From positions 1-32,332 of the IMG/VR virus record IMGVR_UViG_3300001242_000065: DNA of 32,332 bases. One strand, 5' to 3'. Shown one piece after another: positions 1 to 7,715 of the stretch (positions within the stretch are counted from its first letter, which is position 1; each line of letters begins with the position of its first letter). The notes beneath the pieces were generated by a model. That model was not told the origin of the DNA and did no database searches. It saw only the letters and a list, made by a program, of their open reading frames with translations. The stretch comes from a virus. A program made the translations under genes and the position numbers.

Positions 1-859
1 CCCTGAATAAAAGGGTACACCATCCATCTTTTAATACCCGCAGACTCAGGTCAGTGTCCTCATTATACCTTCCACGCCAACGATAAGGGAGTTCAGTATT
101 TATAAGGGTACATGAATATACACGGGAATTAAAAAGATATGGACTTATATCCCCCTGTCTATCTGCTACAAATCCCTGATCATGTGGTCCAGCAAGGGCA
201 ATATTTGTATACCGATCTACAAAATCTTCCATAGCTCGGAAAAATCCGCCACCACGAACTTGAAGACGTCGATTACAATTACATCTTGTAAACATATTAA
301 TATTATCATCAACAACCCAATGCCGGGGAAACCCCCGTTTTTCAGCCCAATCCCAGATAAAATTCCGGGCCGGGATGGACCCTTGACCAAGATCATGAAA
401 GGGCATTACTACAACATTATTCTTCCCGAGGTTCTTAATATAAATATCTTTTTCCGTACTCTCTACAAAGAATTTATAACTAACTCCCAACTGATCAAGA
501 AGTTTTCCGGTTGTTTGAATTTCAGCCCGCCCTTTACTCGGTATACAGATTGGATATTTAGAGTCTATAGCAGGCCCAATGTATTCAAACTCACTATTTT
601 TTAACCTCTTTTGTTCTGGGTACCATGCTGAGTCAGTAGTAGTAGAGATATGAAGGCCAAGCCGGTCCGCGAACTCTTTTATATCTTCTTTAGTCATAAA
701 ATTCATAACTATTTTATACTGGGGTGTTGCATCCTCCATTTCAAATTCAGGCATTCCCCACCATATATCCCGCCAGTAGGGTTCAACGTCAAAAAAGCCT
801 GAAGGGGTTTTCTGCTTTACTGGACGACGGCTTTTCAATTCTTTCTTCAAATTAGACAT
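1..859 (-). CDS. TET-associated-type DNA glycosyltransferase (TAGT), C-terminus off window
   Basis: Partial gene: 286 codons are visible from the ATG at 859 and no stop occurs before the left edge. Residues 1-90 form a conserved phage module (GMPEFEMED near 35-43, then a SAWYPEQ motif at 77-83). From residue 104 a GT-A-like glycosyltransferase begins: IPSKGRA (106-112), ARN (164-166), WVVDDN with the likely metal/sugar-nucleotide acidic residues (181-186) and YNEDTDLSLR (265-274). This is the pattern of the TAGT family, whose members sit beside TET/JBP dioxygenases in phages and glycosylate 5-hydroxymethylpyrimidines in DNA (family knowledge). No TET enzyme is inside the window. It starts 12 bp after the UDP-glucuronate decarboxylase stop, with an AGGT about 7 nt upstream, so the two are probably co-transcribed. 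It could instead act on a protein or surface glycan, but the neighbour and motifs favour DNA. Confidence 0.8.
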   Translation of the reverse strand, partial: MSNLKKELKSRRPVKQKTPSGFFDVEPYWRDIWWGMPEFEMEDATPQYKIVMNFMTKEDIKEFADRLGLHISTTTDSAWYPEQKRLKNSEFEYIGPAIDSKYPICIPSKGRAEIQTTGKLLDQLGVSYKFFVESTEKDIYIKNLGKNNVVVMPFHDLGQGSIPARNFIWDWAEKRGFPRHWVVDDNINMFTRCNCNRRLQVRGGGFFRAMEDFVDRYTNIALAGPHDQGFVADRQGDISPYLFNSRVYSCTLINTELPYRWRGRYNEDTDLSLRVLKDGWCTLLFR

Positions 860-871
860 GTAAATACCTAA

Positions 872-1804
872 TTAAATAATTGATTCAAAATATTCAATTG
901 TTTTATTAAGCCCATAAATAATATCAACTTTAGGCTCCCAGTCAAGAAGTTCTTTTGCCCTAGTTATATCCGGTTTCCTCTGCCTTGGGTCATCAACCGG
1001 GAGTTGTACATACTTAATCTTTGATTTTGTATCAATAAGGGAAAGGACTAAATACGCAAGTTCTCCGATATTATATTCTAAAGGATTTCCAAGATTAATA
1101 GGTCCAGTAATACCTTCATCTGAGTCCATTAACCTTATAAACCCATCAATCATATCATCTACATAACAAAAGGACCGGGTTTGACTTCCATCCCCATAAA
1201 TTGTAATATCCTTTCCCTGTAGGGCCTGGACTATAAAATTTGAGACTACACGACCATCATCAGGATGCATTTTTGGACCGTAGGTATTGAAAATACGAGC
1301 TACCTTTATTTTTACCCCATGCTGTCGGTGGTAATCAAACATTAAAGATTCAGCAGCACGTTTACCCTCATCATAACAGGATCTGGGCCCATTTGGGTTT
1401 ACCCTTCCCCAATATGTTTCAGGTTGGGGGTGTACCTCAGGGTCACCGTATACTTCACTTGTTGAGGCCTGAAATATTTTTGCTCCAGTTCTCTTAGCAA
1501 GACCGAGCATATTAATAATTCCTAAAATTGATGTCTTTATTGTCTGAACAGGATCATGTTGGTAATGAATTGGGGATGCAGGGCAAGCAAGATTATAAAT
1601 TTCATCTACTTCAATATAGAGAGGAAAGCAGAGATCATGACGAATAAATTCAAATTTATTATTTTGGAAAAGATGTTGTATATTTTCCTTAGTACCAGTA
1701 AAGCAGTTATCAACACAAATAACCTCATTACCTTGAGAAAGTAATACCCCACATAAATGAGAGCCAAGAAAACCTGCTCCACCAGTTACTAAGATTCGTT
1801 TCAT
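872..1804 (-). CDS. UDP-glucuronate decarboxylase (UDP-xylose synthase)
   Basis: An extended short-chain dehydrogenase that oxidises, decarboxylates and re-reduces UDP-glucuronate to UDP-xylose using bound NAD. Seen from the ATG at 1804 (310 aa): the Rossmann motif GGAGFLG (8-14), the active-site segment ASTSEVYGD (113-121), YDEGK with the catalytic Tyr/Lys pair (Y144, K148), and the family-typical [17 protein letters not shown] and [17 protein letters not shown]. Length and motif order match full-length UXS enzymes, so it looks intact. The frame also opens at a TTG at 1816, but no good ribosome site precedes either start; the ATG is preferred. It lies directly upstream of the TAGT-like gene, suggesting it feeds the sugar donor for that enzyme. 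Related NDP-sugar epimerases are the main alternative, but the decarboxylase signature is strong. Confidence 0.9.
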   Translation of the reverse strand: MKRILVTGGAGFLGSHLCGVLLSQGNEVICVDNCFTGTKENIQHLFQNNKFEFIRHDLCFPLYIEVDEIYNLACPASPIHYQHDPVQTIKTSILGIINMLGLAKRTGAKIFQASTSEVYGDPEVHPQPETYWGRVNPNGPRSCYDEGKRAAESLMFDYHRQHGVKIKVARIFNTYGPKMHPDDGRVVSNFIVQALQGKDITIYGDGSQTRSFCYVDDMIDGFIRLMDSDEGITGPINLGNPLEYNIGELAYLVLSLIDTKSKIKYVQLPVDDPRQRKPDITRAKELLDWEPKVDIIYGLNKTIEYFESII

Positions 1805-1831
1805 GTTTTTTACCAAGTAGATAGTGAGAAA

Positions 1832-1859
1832 TATAGGGGGGAGCCGGCTCCCCCCTATA
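1832..1859 (-). terminator. 28-bp perfect palindrome, probable terminator
   Basis: TATA + six G + AGCC followed by its exact complement forms a perfect palindrome between the stop at 1888 and the sugar gene starting at 1804. On the minus strand the hairpin is followed by TATATTT, so it can act as an intrinsic terminator for the 1888-2832 gene, perhaps with read-through into the sugar genes, for which I see no separate promoter. The poor U-run makes efficiency uncertain. Confidence 0.65.
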
Positions 1860-1887
1860 GTTAGAGTTACAGGAGAAGGGCAGTTAC

Positions 1888-2832
1888 TTATTTCTGTCCC
1901 TTTTTCTGCCGAGCAAGAACTGCGTAAATAGAGTTGCCGATAACCCGATACGGTTTTTCCGGGAATTTTTCCTTGGCCATGAGCACAATATCATCCTCGT
2001 GCCGGTCACCGAGACCATCCTTCAGTACATCTTCCAGGAAAATTGCCATTCCTTCCTTGCCCTTTTTACCGGGACCAGCAGCCTTGACCTTGCCCTTCTT
2101 CTTGGTCGGGGCTTTGCCGGCGCCAAGGTCATTCAGTTTTCCGGTGACATAATCACGCAGCTTGGCCAGATCCTTCAGGAAAGGCGGGGCGATGCGGATG
2201 CCGTTGTCTTTGGCGATGGCCTTCAGATTATTGATAGTCTTGGCCTTCTTAACAGCTGCAAGAGGGGCAGAGACGTCAACGGGTTCACCCGCAGGCTCTT
2301 CCTCAGCTTCAGCCTCAGCTTCACTGGCGCGGGGACCAACTTCCCACTCGGCAAACAGTGCCCAGGTGCTGTCATCCAGCTCATCCTCAGCAACCAGCTG
2401 TTCTGAAGTTTCCTTCAGTTCTGTCATCAGGGAATCATCATCCATTTCCAGGTTGATCGGGGGCTTGAAGTACCCCCGGCCATTGATGTCCTCAGCGGCA
2501 GCAATCATGCGGTCATGCATAACATCAACATTAACGTCGGCGTCAGCAGGTTCAGTTTTAGATTCAACTTCTTTCGGTGTAGCAGTACGTTTTGTTGCCA
2601 TTTCAGTGTTCTCCTTGTCTGTGGTTGTAGTTGTGATCTTGCCCTCAGTAATGGCAGTAAGGCTTGATCGTTTTACGGTCTTTTTGATTTGGTCTATCTC
2701 TATCACGGCACTCTCTGAGCCGGACAGACTTACGAATACTGCGAGGATTTCCTTTTTGGGACCCCGCCGAACATGCTGCTGGTATATAACGCGGTTTCCG
2801 GCTTCAATTGTTGAGAAATCGATTGATTGCAT
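1888..2832 (-). CDS. Hypothetical early protein, lysine-rich/acidic, with nested in-frame start
   Basis: 314 aa; not recognised. Residues 1-58 look like a small beta-barrel (KOW/Tudor-like pattern: [10 protein letters not shown], then [11 protein letters not shown] and [11 protein letters not shown]). A Thr-rich linker follows (TTTTTD), then from Met78 a second part with an acidic stretch ([14 protein letters not shown]), a helical SAP/Rho-N-like segment ([19 protein letters not shown]), a Lys/Gly-rich linker, and a C-terminal helical domain ending near [15 protein letters not shown]. The first ATG has GGGGGAG about 7 nt upstream, and Met78 has its own strong ribosome site. It is the first gene after a strong repeated promoter and ends just before the palindromic terminator, so it is probably made abundantly. 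A nucleic-acid-binding role is inferred from composition only. Confidence 0.75.
   Translation of the reverse strand: MQSIDFSTIEAGNRVIYQQHVRRGPKKEILAVFVSLSGSESAVIEIDQIKKTVKRSSLTAITEGKITTTTTDKENTEMATKRTATPKEVESKTEPADADVNVDVMHDRMIAAAEDINGRGYFKPPINLEMDDDSLMTELKETSEQLVAEDELDDSTWALFAEWEVGPRASEAEAEAEEEPAGEPVDVSAPLAAVKKAKTINNLKAIAKDNGIRIAPPFLKDLAKLRDYVTGKLNDLGAGKAPTKKKGKVKAAGPGKKGKEGMAIFLEDVLKDGLGDRHEDDIVLMAKEKFPEKPYRVIGNSIYAVLARQKKGQK
2599..2616 (-). promoter_or_regulatory. Internal ribosome site and ATG inside the 1888-2832 gene
   Basis: On the minus strand AAGGAGA lies 8 nt before an ATG (2601) in the same frame as the long gene. Translation from it would give a 237-residue product starting [10 protein letters not shown] that lacks the N-terminal barrel. 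Spacing and sequence are as good as for the outer start, so two isoforms are likely. Confidence 0.6.
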
Positions 2833-2879
2833 TTTAATTCTCCCCCGAGAAGGTTTTATTTTCTGATTTTTGTCCCCTG

Positions 2880-2918
2880 TTAGAAATACTATAAACCTCC
2901 TGGTTAAGAAAGTAAAGA
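2880..2918 (-). promoter_or_regulatory. Early sigma70-like promoter, copy 1 of an exact 39-bp repeat
   Basis: Read on the minus strand: -35 TTTACT (2911-2916), a 17-bp spacer and -10 TATAGT (2888-2893), with an A/T-rich upstream tract. It is positioned to drive the 1888-2832 gene. The 39 bases 2880-2918 recur exactly at 14167-14205, including the spacer with its CCAGGAGG core. Exact conservation of the spacer suggests an operator overlaps the promoter. Confidence 0.75.
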
Positions 2919-2962
2919 GAAAAATAACTTTAAAGTAAAAAAATATTGCGCGGGGGTAACTC

Positions 2963-4495
2963 CTAGAAATAACTACCTAAATATGGCCTGCCTATCTCCA
3001 GACATTGGAGTACAGTTGCTTGTACTCTAGTATCAAACAGGCCTTCCCGGCCAAGAAGAGGTGCTATACGTACAATTTTTTTCCGCTTCTCCTCAGGGGT
3101 CTGATTTATACCATAGGCAGCGGTCACGTGATCCCATTTCCGAACGTTCTCACTAAAGTTGCCTGTGCCCAATGACTTGGCCTCCATACCCCCGGCATCA
3201 CTCTGGGTAGCCCCAACCACACAGCAATCAAAGTCAATACTCATCTGCCTGACCTGACGCCACGTTTCATTAATCCGGTGCCTGACATCAAGATTGGTAG
3301 AGAGTTCAAGCAAATCAAGATAATCAATTACTATAACATGTGGGCGCCAGCCCCGTCCATTCCAAATATCCAGGATTGATCTTAGCTCAGTAGTATTCAT
3401 TCTGGACCGGCATACTACCCGAAAATCATTATTTCCAGCCTGCTGCCGCATCCACTTTTCCCCGGCCAGGATACCCTCACGCCAGGTAAGTGGAGACACA
3501 GCTGGGCGTTGTTTATACCAGACAGCGCCTTTAAAATCTCTTGGGCTATTCTTTTTACATACAGTACAAACACAATACCCACCAGAGTTCGCTACTTCCC
3601 AATCAATAGCTTCTCCCTTTTCCTTATCAGTAATAACTCCAAACTCACAAACCCTTTCTGGACTATCACACTCATCACTCTGATTATGTGCGCAATCAAG
3701 TATAGGCACAAGCATGGGCCCACAATACTGGGGATCATAACTGCGGCCACTAAGTCGTACATGCAGGCGTCTGATCTGTTGTTCTTCTGAGAGGTCACCT
3801 ATCTGGAACAGGGCAACCCGATTCCTTGCCCTGTGTGCCCGAAAAGCAAGTTCGTCAAGCCACCAGGTTTTACCTCGTTTTGGCGGGGCCAGCAAGGTCA
3901 CAAATGTTGCGGGGCTGAATTGATTATTGAAAACTTGACCCAGGGCTCCAGGATAGGTAAAGAATGGGCTAGAGAAGGATTCAAAAGCACTTTGTATTTT
4001 TTCAATACTGGTAAAGGGGTTAAACCCCAGATCCTCAACCAGTTCCTGCCGCTTATACCCCTCTAGTATTGCCTGTGCTTCTTCAAATTCTCCCTCCTGT
4101 ACAGCCCGGCCTGCTTCCCTGACGGTTAGACGTGTCCGGCGCTCATCAAGGTAGCGTTTACTCTGCTTGAGATAATAATCAGCATCAAATTCATTTGCTC
4201 GTTCATACTCCTTGCTCAGTATATCAAGAAGTTCTGCAAGGTCATCTGCATGATCGTCATCAATACTATCATCCCGGATATGCTGTTCATAAACATCTTG
4301 GAGGAGTTTACCGGGGGCTTTCCCGTGTACTTGGTAATGATCCAGGCACCACCGGCAGATGACCTTGCTTATATCAGCCTGGAGGAGTTCGGGTTCAAAT
4401 ACGTCCTTAATTGCATTGAGGAATGGCGTACTGACAGCCATTCCTATAATGAGCTGGCGTTCCTGCCCGGTATCAATTTTACGCTTAGTTATCAT
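2963..4495 (-). CDS. DnaB-like replicative DNA helicase with cysteine-rich insertion
   Basis: 510 aa RecA-fold helicase that would unwind DNA ahead of the phage fork. Residues 15-100 resemble the DnaB N-terminal helical domain. Walker A is APPKRGKT (203-210), Walker B is VIVIDYLDLL (387-396), and a sensor-like GATQSDAGGMEAKSLG (428-443) follows. About 180 residues separate the Walker motifs, more than usual; the extra segment carries Cys258, 268, 276, 283, 308, 310 and 313, including CVCTVC, suggesting a zinc-binding insertion. The start overlaps the previous gene by ATGA, so translation is coupled within the replication operon. The DnaC-like loader two genes upstream is its expected partner. 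A RadA/DnaB-type recombination ATPase is an alternative. Confidence 0.85.
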   Translation of the reverse strand: MITKRKIDTGQERQLIIGMAVSTPFLNAIKDVFEPELLQADISKVICRWCLDHYQVHGKAPGKLLQDVYEQHIRDDSIDDDHADDLAELLDILSKEYERANEFDADYYLKQSKRYLDERRTRLTVREAGRAVQEGEFEEAQAILEGYKRQELVEDLGFNPFTSIEKIQSAFESFSSPFFTYPGALGQVFNNQFSPATFVTLLAPPKRGKTWWLDELAFRAHRARNRVALFQIGDLSEEQQIRRLHVRLSGRSYDPQYCGPMLVPILDCAHNQSDECDSPERVCEFGVITDKEKGEAIDWEVANSGGYCVCTVCKKNSPRDFKGAVWYKQRPAVSPLTWREGILAGEKWMRQQAGNNDFRVVCRSRMNTTELRSILDIWNGRGWRPHVIVIDYLDLLELSTNLDVRHRINETWRQVRQMSIDFDCCVVGATQSDAGGMEAKSLGTGNFSENVRKWDHVTAAYGINQTPEEKRKKIVRIAPLLGREGLFDTRVQATVLQCLEIGRPYLGSYF

Positions 4496-4755
4496 TGTTT
4501 GATTCTAATATAGGGTAAAAGTGCAATTTGTTCTGAATTTAATATTGCAGCATGATCAATAATTAATCCGTTAAATTCACGTCCTTCAATATTCCTAATA
4601 GATAACCATGATAATGGTTTTATATCAAGATCATTTCGTCCAATTTTACTTGCTAATAATTTTGGATAACCTAAGTTACTATTTACCCATATAAAAATGG
4701 AACTATAAGGAGCAGAGGTCATTTGTATAGTTGTATTCCCCTTCCTTCTTTCCAT
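4492..4755 (-). CDS. Hypothetical small protein between helicase loader and helicase
   Basis: 87 aa; not recognised. The start overlaps the loader stop (TAATG) and has a very strong AGGGGGAGG site 6 nt upstream; its end overlaps the helicase start, so it is a genuine operon member. Beta-rich N-terminus (SSIFIWVNSN), and a hydrophobic-acidic segment GLIIDHAAIL that resembles a Walker B strand, but there is no P-loop. It could be a structural accessory of the helicase/loader pair; that is inferred from position only. Confidence 0.65.
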   Translation of the reverse strand: MERRKGNTTIQMTSAPYSSIFIWVNSNLGYPKLLASKIGRNDLDIKPLSWLSIRNIEGREFNGLIIDHAAILNSEQIALLPYIRIKQ

Positions 4756-5297
4756 TATTTCCTCCCCCTTTTATCAACTCCAGTCATAGTCTTTACCCGG
4801 CACATTTCCATAATCCGGCTGGTAAGACGGTCATCATATATTTCAGACAATTCAGAAAGACTGAGATTACTACTTACTACCAGATTTTTACCCATTTGAT
4901 ACAGGGTATCAATTATGAGGTAGAGGCTTGCCCGCACCCAATCACTCGGCTTATCAGCGCCCAGGTCATCAAGGTAGAGCCAATCCACCTTGGTATAGTG
5001 GTCAATAATCTGCTTTTCAGTTTCGAGCGCACCGGGGGTAAAACTTGACCGTAATCTGAATAATAGTCCGGGAGCCCCCGTCCAGGTAATAACAGGCCAT
5101 TCCTGCTTTTCCTGAACTACTCTCTGCCATTGAGCATAGAGCATGGCCGCCATGTAATACGTTTTCCCCACGCCTACAGGGCCGGTAATAAATAAGGGCC
5201 TGACCTCAATATCTTGGATGGTCTTTCCCCACCATTTCTCTGGTATACCTGATTTTTCAATCTGCTTATTAATTATTTGCTGATGAATAGGGTTCAT
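4755..5297 (-). CDS. DnaC-like helicase loader ATPase (AAA+)
   Basis: 180 aa AAA+ ATPase expected to load the phage helicase onto origin DNA. Walker A GPVGVGKT (39-46), Walker B WLYLDDLGA (106-114), sensor-1 SSNLSLSEL (142-150) and the arginine-finger segment DDRLTSRI (155-162) are all present in DnaC/IstB order. It is short for the family and has only a brief N-terminal helicase-binding region (about 30 residues). It lies between the initiator and the helicase, as in many phage replication operons. IstB-type transposition ATPases share the motifs, but no transposase is nearby. Confidence 0.85.
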   Translation of the reverse strand: MNPIHQQIINKQIEKSGIPEKWWGKTIQDIEVRPLFITGPVGVGKTYYMAAMLYAQWQRVVQEKQEWPVITWTGAPGLLFRLRSSFTPGALETEKQIIDHYTKVDWLYLDDLGADKPSDWVRASLYLIIDTLYQMGKNLVVSSNLSLSELSEIYDDRLTSRIMEMCRVKTMTGVDKRGRK

Positions 5298-5299
5298 AA

Positions 5300-5509
5300 C
5301 TAGGCTTTAACTCCCTGATAGGCTATACCAGCTAGGTAAGGGTATGCCGGGGCTGGGCAATTATTTGGATGCTTAGTACAATTCAAACATCGATTAAGCG
5401 GGGCGTACTCCCCGTTACACCATACATTTGTTTTCCAGAGGTCAACGCCTTTATATTTTCGGCGTTGCCGCTGACGTCTGTCTATTCCTGAACGTCTATT
5501 GTCAATCAT
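5300..5509 (-). CDS. Hypothetical basic cysteine-containing protein
   Basis: 69 aa from the ATG at 5509, which overlaps the preceding gene's TGA. GGGAG lies about 6 nt upstream of this ATG, so it is preferred over the adjacent ATG at 5512 and over an earlier ATG at 5542 deep inside the preceding gene. The N-terminus is very basic (RRSGIDRRQRQRRKY); the rest has four cysteines in WCNGEY, RCLNCTKHPNNCP, consistent with a small zinc-binding fold. A nucleic-acid-binding role is possible. Not assigned to a family. Confidence 0.6.
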   Translation of the reverse strand: MIDNRRSGIDRRQRQRRKYKGVDLWKTNVWCNGEYAPLNRCLNCTKHPNNCPAPAYPYLAGIAYQGVKA

Positions 5510-5978
5510 CATCCACTCCCAATTGTGCCTGAAGATTTTCAAGATTATGACATATTGCTTTTAACTCATGTTGAATAAAATCCTTTTTGCTTTCCTCAGT
5601 TTTTGGCCCAACCCTTTCCAAATATTCATATAGGGGTTCAAAGGTTCCCCCAATTTCAATTTTAGGCTCTTCTACTGGTTTTCTCTTACCCTTCATTATT
5701 CTTAAGTAAGATGATAATGAAACACGGGTTGGCCCAACATGTACAATTGGTTCAAGTTCTTCCCTTACATACCCAACTGAAAGAAAATTCTTATCCTGGC
5801 CACTAGCCCGCATATAGTGGCAGATTACCTTATTGACCTTAGCCGGAAGCGGGTCCGTAATTTTAATTAGGTCTTTCAGGATAAATCCATTAGGACCGAA
5901 GTTATTGTTCAGATTTGCGTTAGTTTGATCATATTCCCAAACAGCTTTGTGTAATAATGCCTCAAGTCTGCCGTTCAT
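5502..5978 (-). CDS. Hypothetical replication-operon protein
   Basis: 158 aa from the ATG at 5978, chosen because GGAGGAAAGGGG sits directly before it; an upstream ATG at 6002 lies inside the initiator gene without such a site. Mostly helical. NGRLEALLHKAVWEYDQ is a probable amphipathic helix, the central part has PLPAKVNKVICHYMRASG, and the C-terminus is a long acidic helix ending LQAQLGVDDD. It lies between initiator and loader, so a role in primosome assembly is possible, but I recognise no family. Confidence 0.65.
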   Translation of the reverse strand: MNGRLEALLHKAVWEYDQTNANLNNNFGPNGFILKDLIKITDPLPAKVNKVICHYMRASGQDKNFLSVGYVREELEPIVHVGPTRVSLSSYLRIMKGKRKPVEEPKIEIGGTFEPLYEYLERVGPKTEESKKDFIQHELKAICHNLENLQAQLGVDDD

Positions 5979-5991
5979 CCCCTTTCCTCCA

Positions 5992-6924
5992 TTAACAGTC
6001 ATTATTTATAACTTCTGCACCTTCCATATACCGATCATATTTACTCTTGTCCTGGCAGCGGATTCCCCCTGAGGGTGTAAACCTATTGGACTGACTAGGG
6101 GATTTGTCTTTTTTATTATCATAATTCCCTTCCATCACCTTTACCCAATTTGTACTATTTGTGATAATCCAGTCAAATGTTATAGTCCAATTTCGGTCAT
6201 TATCACCACAGAGGAAATTGCTACGCAATATTTTATTTACTAGCCGACGCCAATCTCTCTCAGTAGCCAGACCCTCTTTGCGCCGGGCGGTAAGTTTATC
6301 AGCGCGCGCTGCTGTTATTTGATTAATTTTTCTGACTGGAGTGGACTCAAAAGCCTCATTCCATATTTGAAGGATTGTTTGATTATTAAATTTAGAAGGA
6401 AGGTCTTTTACTCTTTGTTTAGGAAAGGTTGTGCTTTGTTCTTGATTATTTTCCAATGAAGGAGGATTATAGGAGAAAGAATCTTCTTCTTTCTTTCCTT
6501 CTTTAGAATTCTTATTAGTACTTACTTTAGTATTCTTAAAGGGTCCGGAAAAACCGCTAGCCGGTTTTTCCGCTAGCGGTAATTCTGGCTCACGGTTTTT
6601 CTCATCATCCCAAATATATAACTCTAATCGTGTATTTCCAAATTGACCGTTAACTCTTTCCTGAACCCTGCCTATTAATCCCATTTCTTCAAGCTGTAGG
6701 AGTACTGGGCCAACTGTTTCCCTATGCATGCCGGCATAGGTACAGACTGTTTGAAGGAAGTTCTTGATATTGGGATTTTCATTGAAATCAGAATCAATTT
6801 CACACAGGGCAAGATATACAGATCTTAAATTCTTATATTCTTTGGTAGGGAAGTTATGACGAAAATATCGAATGATTCGTTTATCCCACCAGGCATGTGC
6901 ACAATCTCTTTTTCTCTTATCCAT
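5992..6924 (-). CDS. Phage replication initiator (winged-helix replisome organiser)
   Basis: 310 aa. Residues about 15-105 form a winged-helix-like domain (NFLQTVCTYAGMHRETVGPV, then LEEMGLIGRV and a beta wing). Residues 110-185 are a hydrophilic, low-complexity linker. The C-terminal 195-285 region has the WRRLVNKILRSNFLCGD and NWTITFDWIITNSTNWVKV pattern common in phage O-like/DnaD-like initiators, where it recruits the helicase loader (family knowledge). The gene order initiator, two small proteins, loader, helicase supports this. DNA coding the linker holds repeated and palindromic 9-10-mers, a lambda-like origin arrangement. It starts 3 bp downstream of the GIY-YIG gene's stop. Confidence 0.8.
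   Translation of the reverse strand: MDKRKRDCAHAWWDKRIIRYFRHNFPTKEYKNLRSVYLALCEIDSDFNENPNIKNFLQTVCTYAGMHRETVGPVLLQLEEMGLIGRVQERVNGQFGNTRLELYIWDDEKNREPELPLAEKPASGFSGPFKNTKVSTNKNSKEGKKEEDSFSYNPPSLENNQEQSTTFPKQRVKDLPSKFNNQTILQIWNEAFESTPVRKINQITAARADKLTARRKEGLATERDWRRLVNKILRSNFLCGDNDRNWTITFDWIITNSTNWVKVMEGNYDNKKDKSPSQSNRFTPSGGIRCQDKSKYDRYMEGAEVINNDC
6421..6601. other. Candidate replication origin inside the initiator gene
   Basis: The 9-mer CGGTTTTTC occurs at 6562-6570 and 6593-6601 and inverted (GAAAAACCG) at 6548-6556. The first two form an inverted repeat with 10-bp arms (6547-6556/6562-6571), and a perfect palindrome CCGCTAGCGG follows at 6570-6579. Next to this cluster, 6421-6540 is A/T-rich with a polypyrimidine tract, as expected of an unwinding element. 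The location, in DNA coding the initiator's linker, mirrors phage lambda's origin in gene O. Function is inferred. Confidence 0.5.
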
Positions 6925-6926
6925 AG

Positions 6927-7439
6927 TTAGGGCTCCTGTACAACTAAATCCATTGTATGTTCTATTTTTATTTTTGATAAAACTTTTATAATATATAATA
7001 AATCACTTTTTTTATAATAAACTCTTCCATTTAATTCAATTTTAGAAATCCACGGATTTGTTCTTAATACCCTATTAAAAGAATCAAATATTTTTATTTC
7101 TTTAATTATTTCTTTTGCTTGTTCACGAGGTAACCAAATACTATTTTTTGGTAGAATAAAGTTATATTTTGGTAGGAATGAAGCTATTAATTCAGCTTCA
7201 ATTTTATTTAAAGAAGATAAGGGGCAGGGTAATATTTTGAAATGAGTAAATTCTTTTTTACTTTTTAGGTAATGTTCAATTATTCTAGGCAAACCATTTT
7301 TGGTTTGCCCAATATATACAATTGTATTTTTTTGAAATAATAAATATATAAGGGGGGATGACCATAAATCAAGCCATTCTTTAGAAAAATCAGGAGATGA
7401 TTCAATTTCCCTGATTGTTTGGTCTTCATCATATTCCAT
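6927..7439 (-). CDS. GIY-YIG family nuclease with C-terminal helical domain
   Basis: 170 aa. The GIY-YIG core is visible: IYLL (31-34), VYIGQT (41-46), Arg52, and EAELI with the catalytic Glu near 83 followed by PKYN (90-93). Residues 110-160 form a second domain (NPWISKIELNGRVYYKKSDL) resembling a small helix-turn-helix DNA-binding module. The gene is strikingly A/T-rich compared with neighbours, suggesting recent acquisition. It is first in the replication operon behind the 7687-7715 promoter and a long leader. It could be a free-standing homing-type endonuclease or a host-DNA-degrading or repair nuclease; the sequence cannot separate these. Confidence 0.75.
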   Translation of the reverse strand: MEYDEDQTIREIESSPDFSKEWLDLWSSPLIYLLFQKNTIVYIGQTKNGLPRIIEHYLKSKKEFTHFKILPCPLSSLNKIEAELIASFLPKYNFILPKNSIWLPREQAKEIIKEIKIFDSFNRVLRTNPWISKIELNGRVYYKKSDLLYIIKVLSKIKIEHTMDLVVQEP

Positions 7440-7487
7440 TTACTTTCCCCTAAGTAGGTAAAAAGTTGGCCTTAATTCATGGCCCAG

Positions 7488-7530
7488 AAATAAAAAATAA
7501 TCAGGGGGAGGGTAAAACTAAACACCCCTG
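7488..7530 (-). terminator. Possible terminator or attenuator
   Basis: On the minus strand CAGGGG (7525-7530) can pair with CCCCTG (7502-7507) across a 17-nt loop, followed at once by ATTATTTTTTATTT. It lies between the 7687-7715 promoter and the GIY-YIG start, so it would act as an attenuator or end a small RNA. The stem is only 6 bp. Confidence 0.4.
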
Positions 7531-7555
7531 TGTCGGGCTATGTGAAAAGGGATTC

Positions 7556-7602
7556 GGAGGAAGTGTTTATAACTAGACACAGTAATTATAAACACTTCCT
7601 CC
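7556..7602. repeat. Perfect 17-bp inverted repeat
   Basis: GGAGGAAGTGTTTATAA (7556-7572) is followed after 13 bases by its exact complement (7586-7602). Neither strand has a T-run after it, so it is not an ordinary terminator. As RNA it would form a long hairpin that hides a GGAGG sequence; as DNA it could be a dimeric regulator site. Confidence 0.8.
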
Positions 7603-7686
7603 TTTACCAGAAACTCTGGGCTGACCTGGCCGGGCCAACATCCAACAGGTTAGGAAGAGAAAGGGAATTCTCCAGATACACTTTCT

Positions 7687-7715
7687 ATTTTAGGCTAAAA
7701 AAATAAAAAAGTAAA
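7687..7715 (-). promoter_or_regulatory. Sigma70-like promoter of the replication operon
   Basis: Minus strand: -35 TTTACT (7710-7715), 17-bp T-rich spacer, -10 TAAAAT (7687-7692). It has the same -35 hexamer and spacing as the repeated promoters near 2890 and 14180 but a different spacer. AAAGAAATTTCTTT, a 14-bp palindrome, lies immediately upstream. Confidence 0.6.

Noticed and set aside
182-604. 140-aa frame on the plus strand
   Set aside because: It lies antisense within the glycosyltransferase, whose protein motifs are clear; no ribosome site.
2162-2866. 234-aa Ser/Ala-rich frame on the plus strand
   Set aside because: Mirror of the low-complexity acidic and Lys/Thr-rich coding sequence on the other strand.
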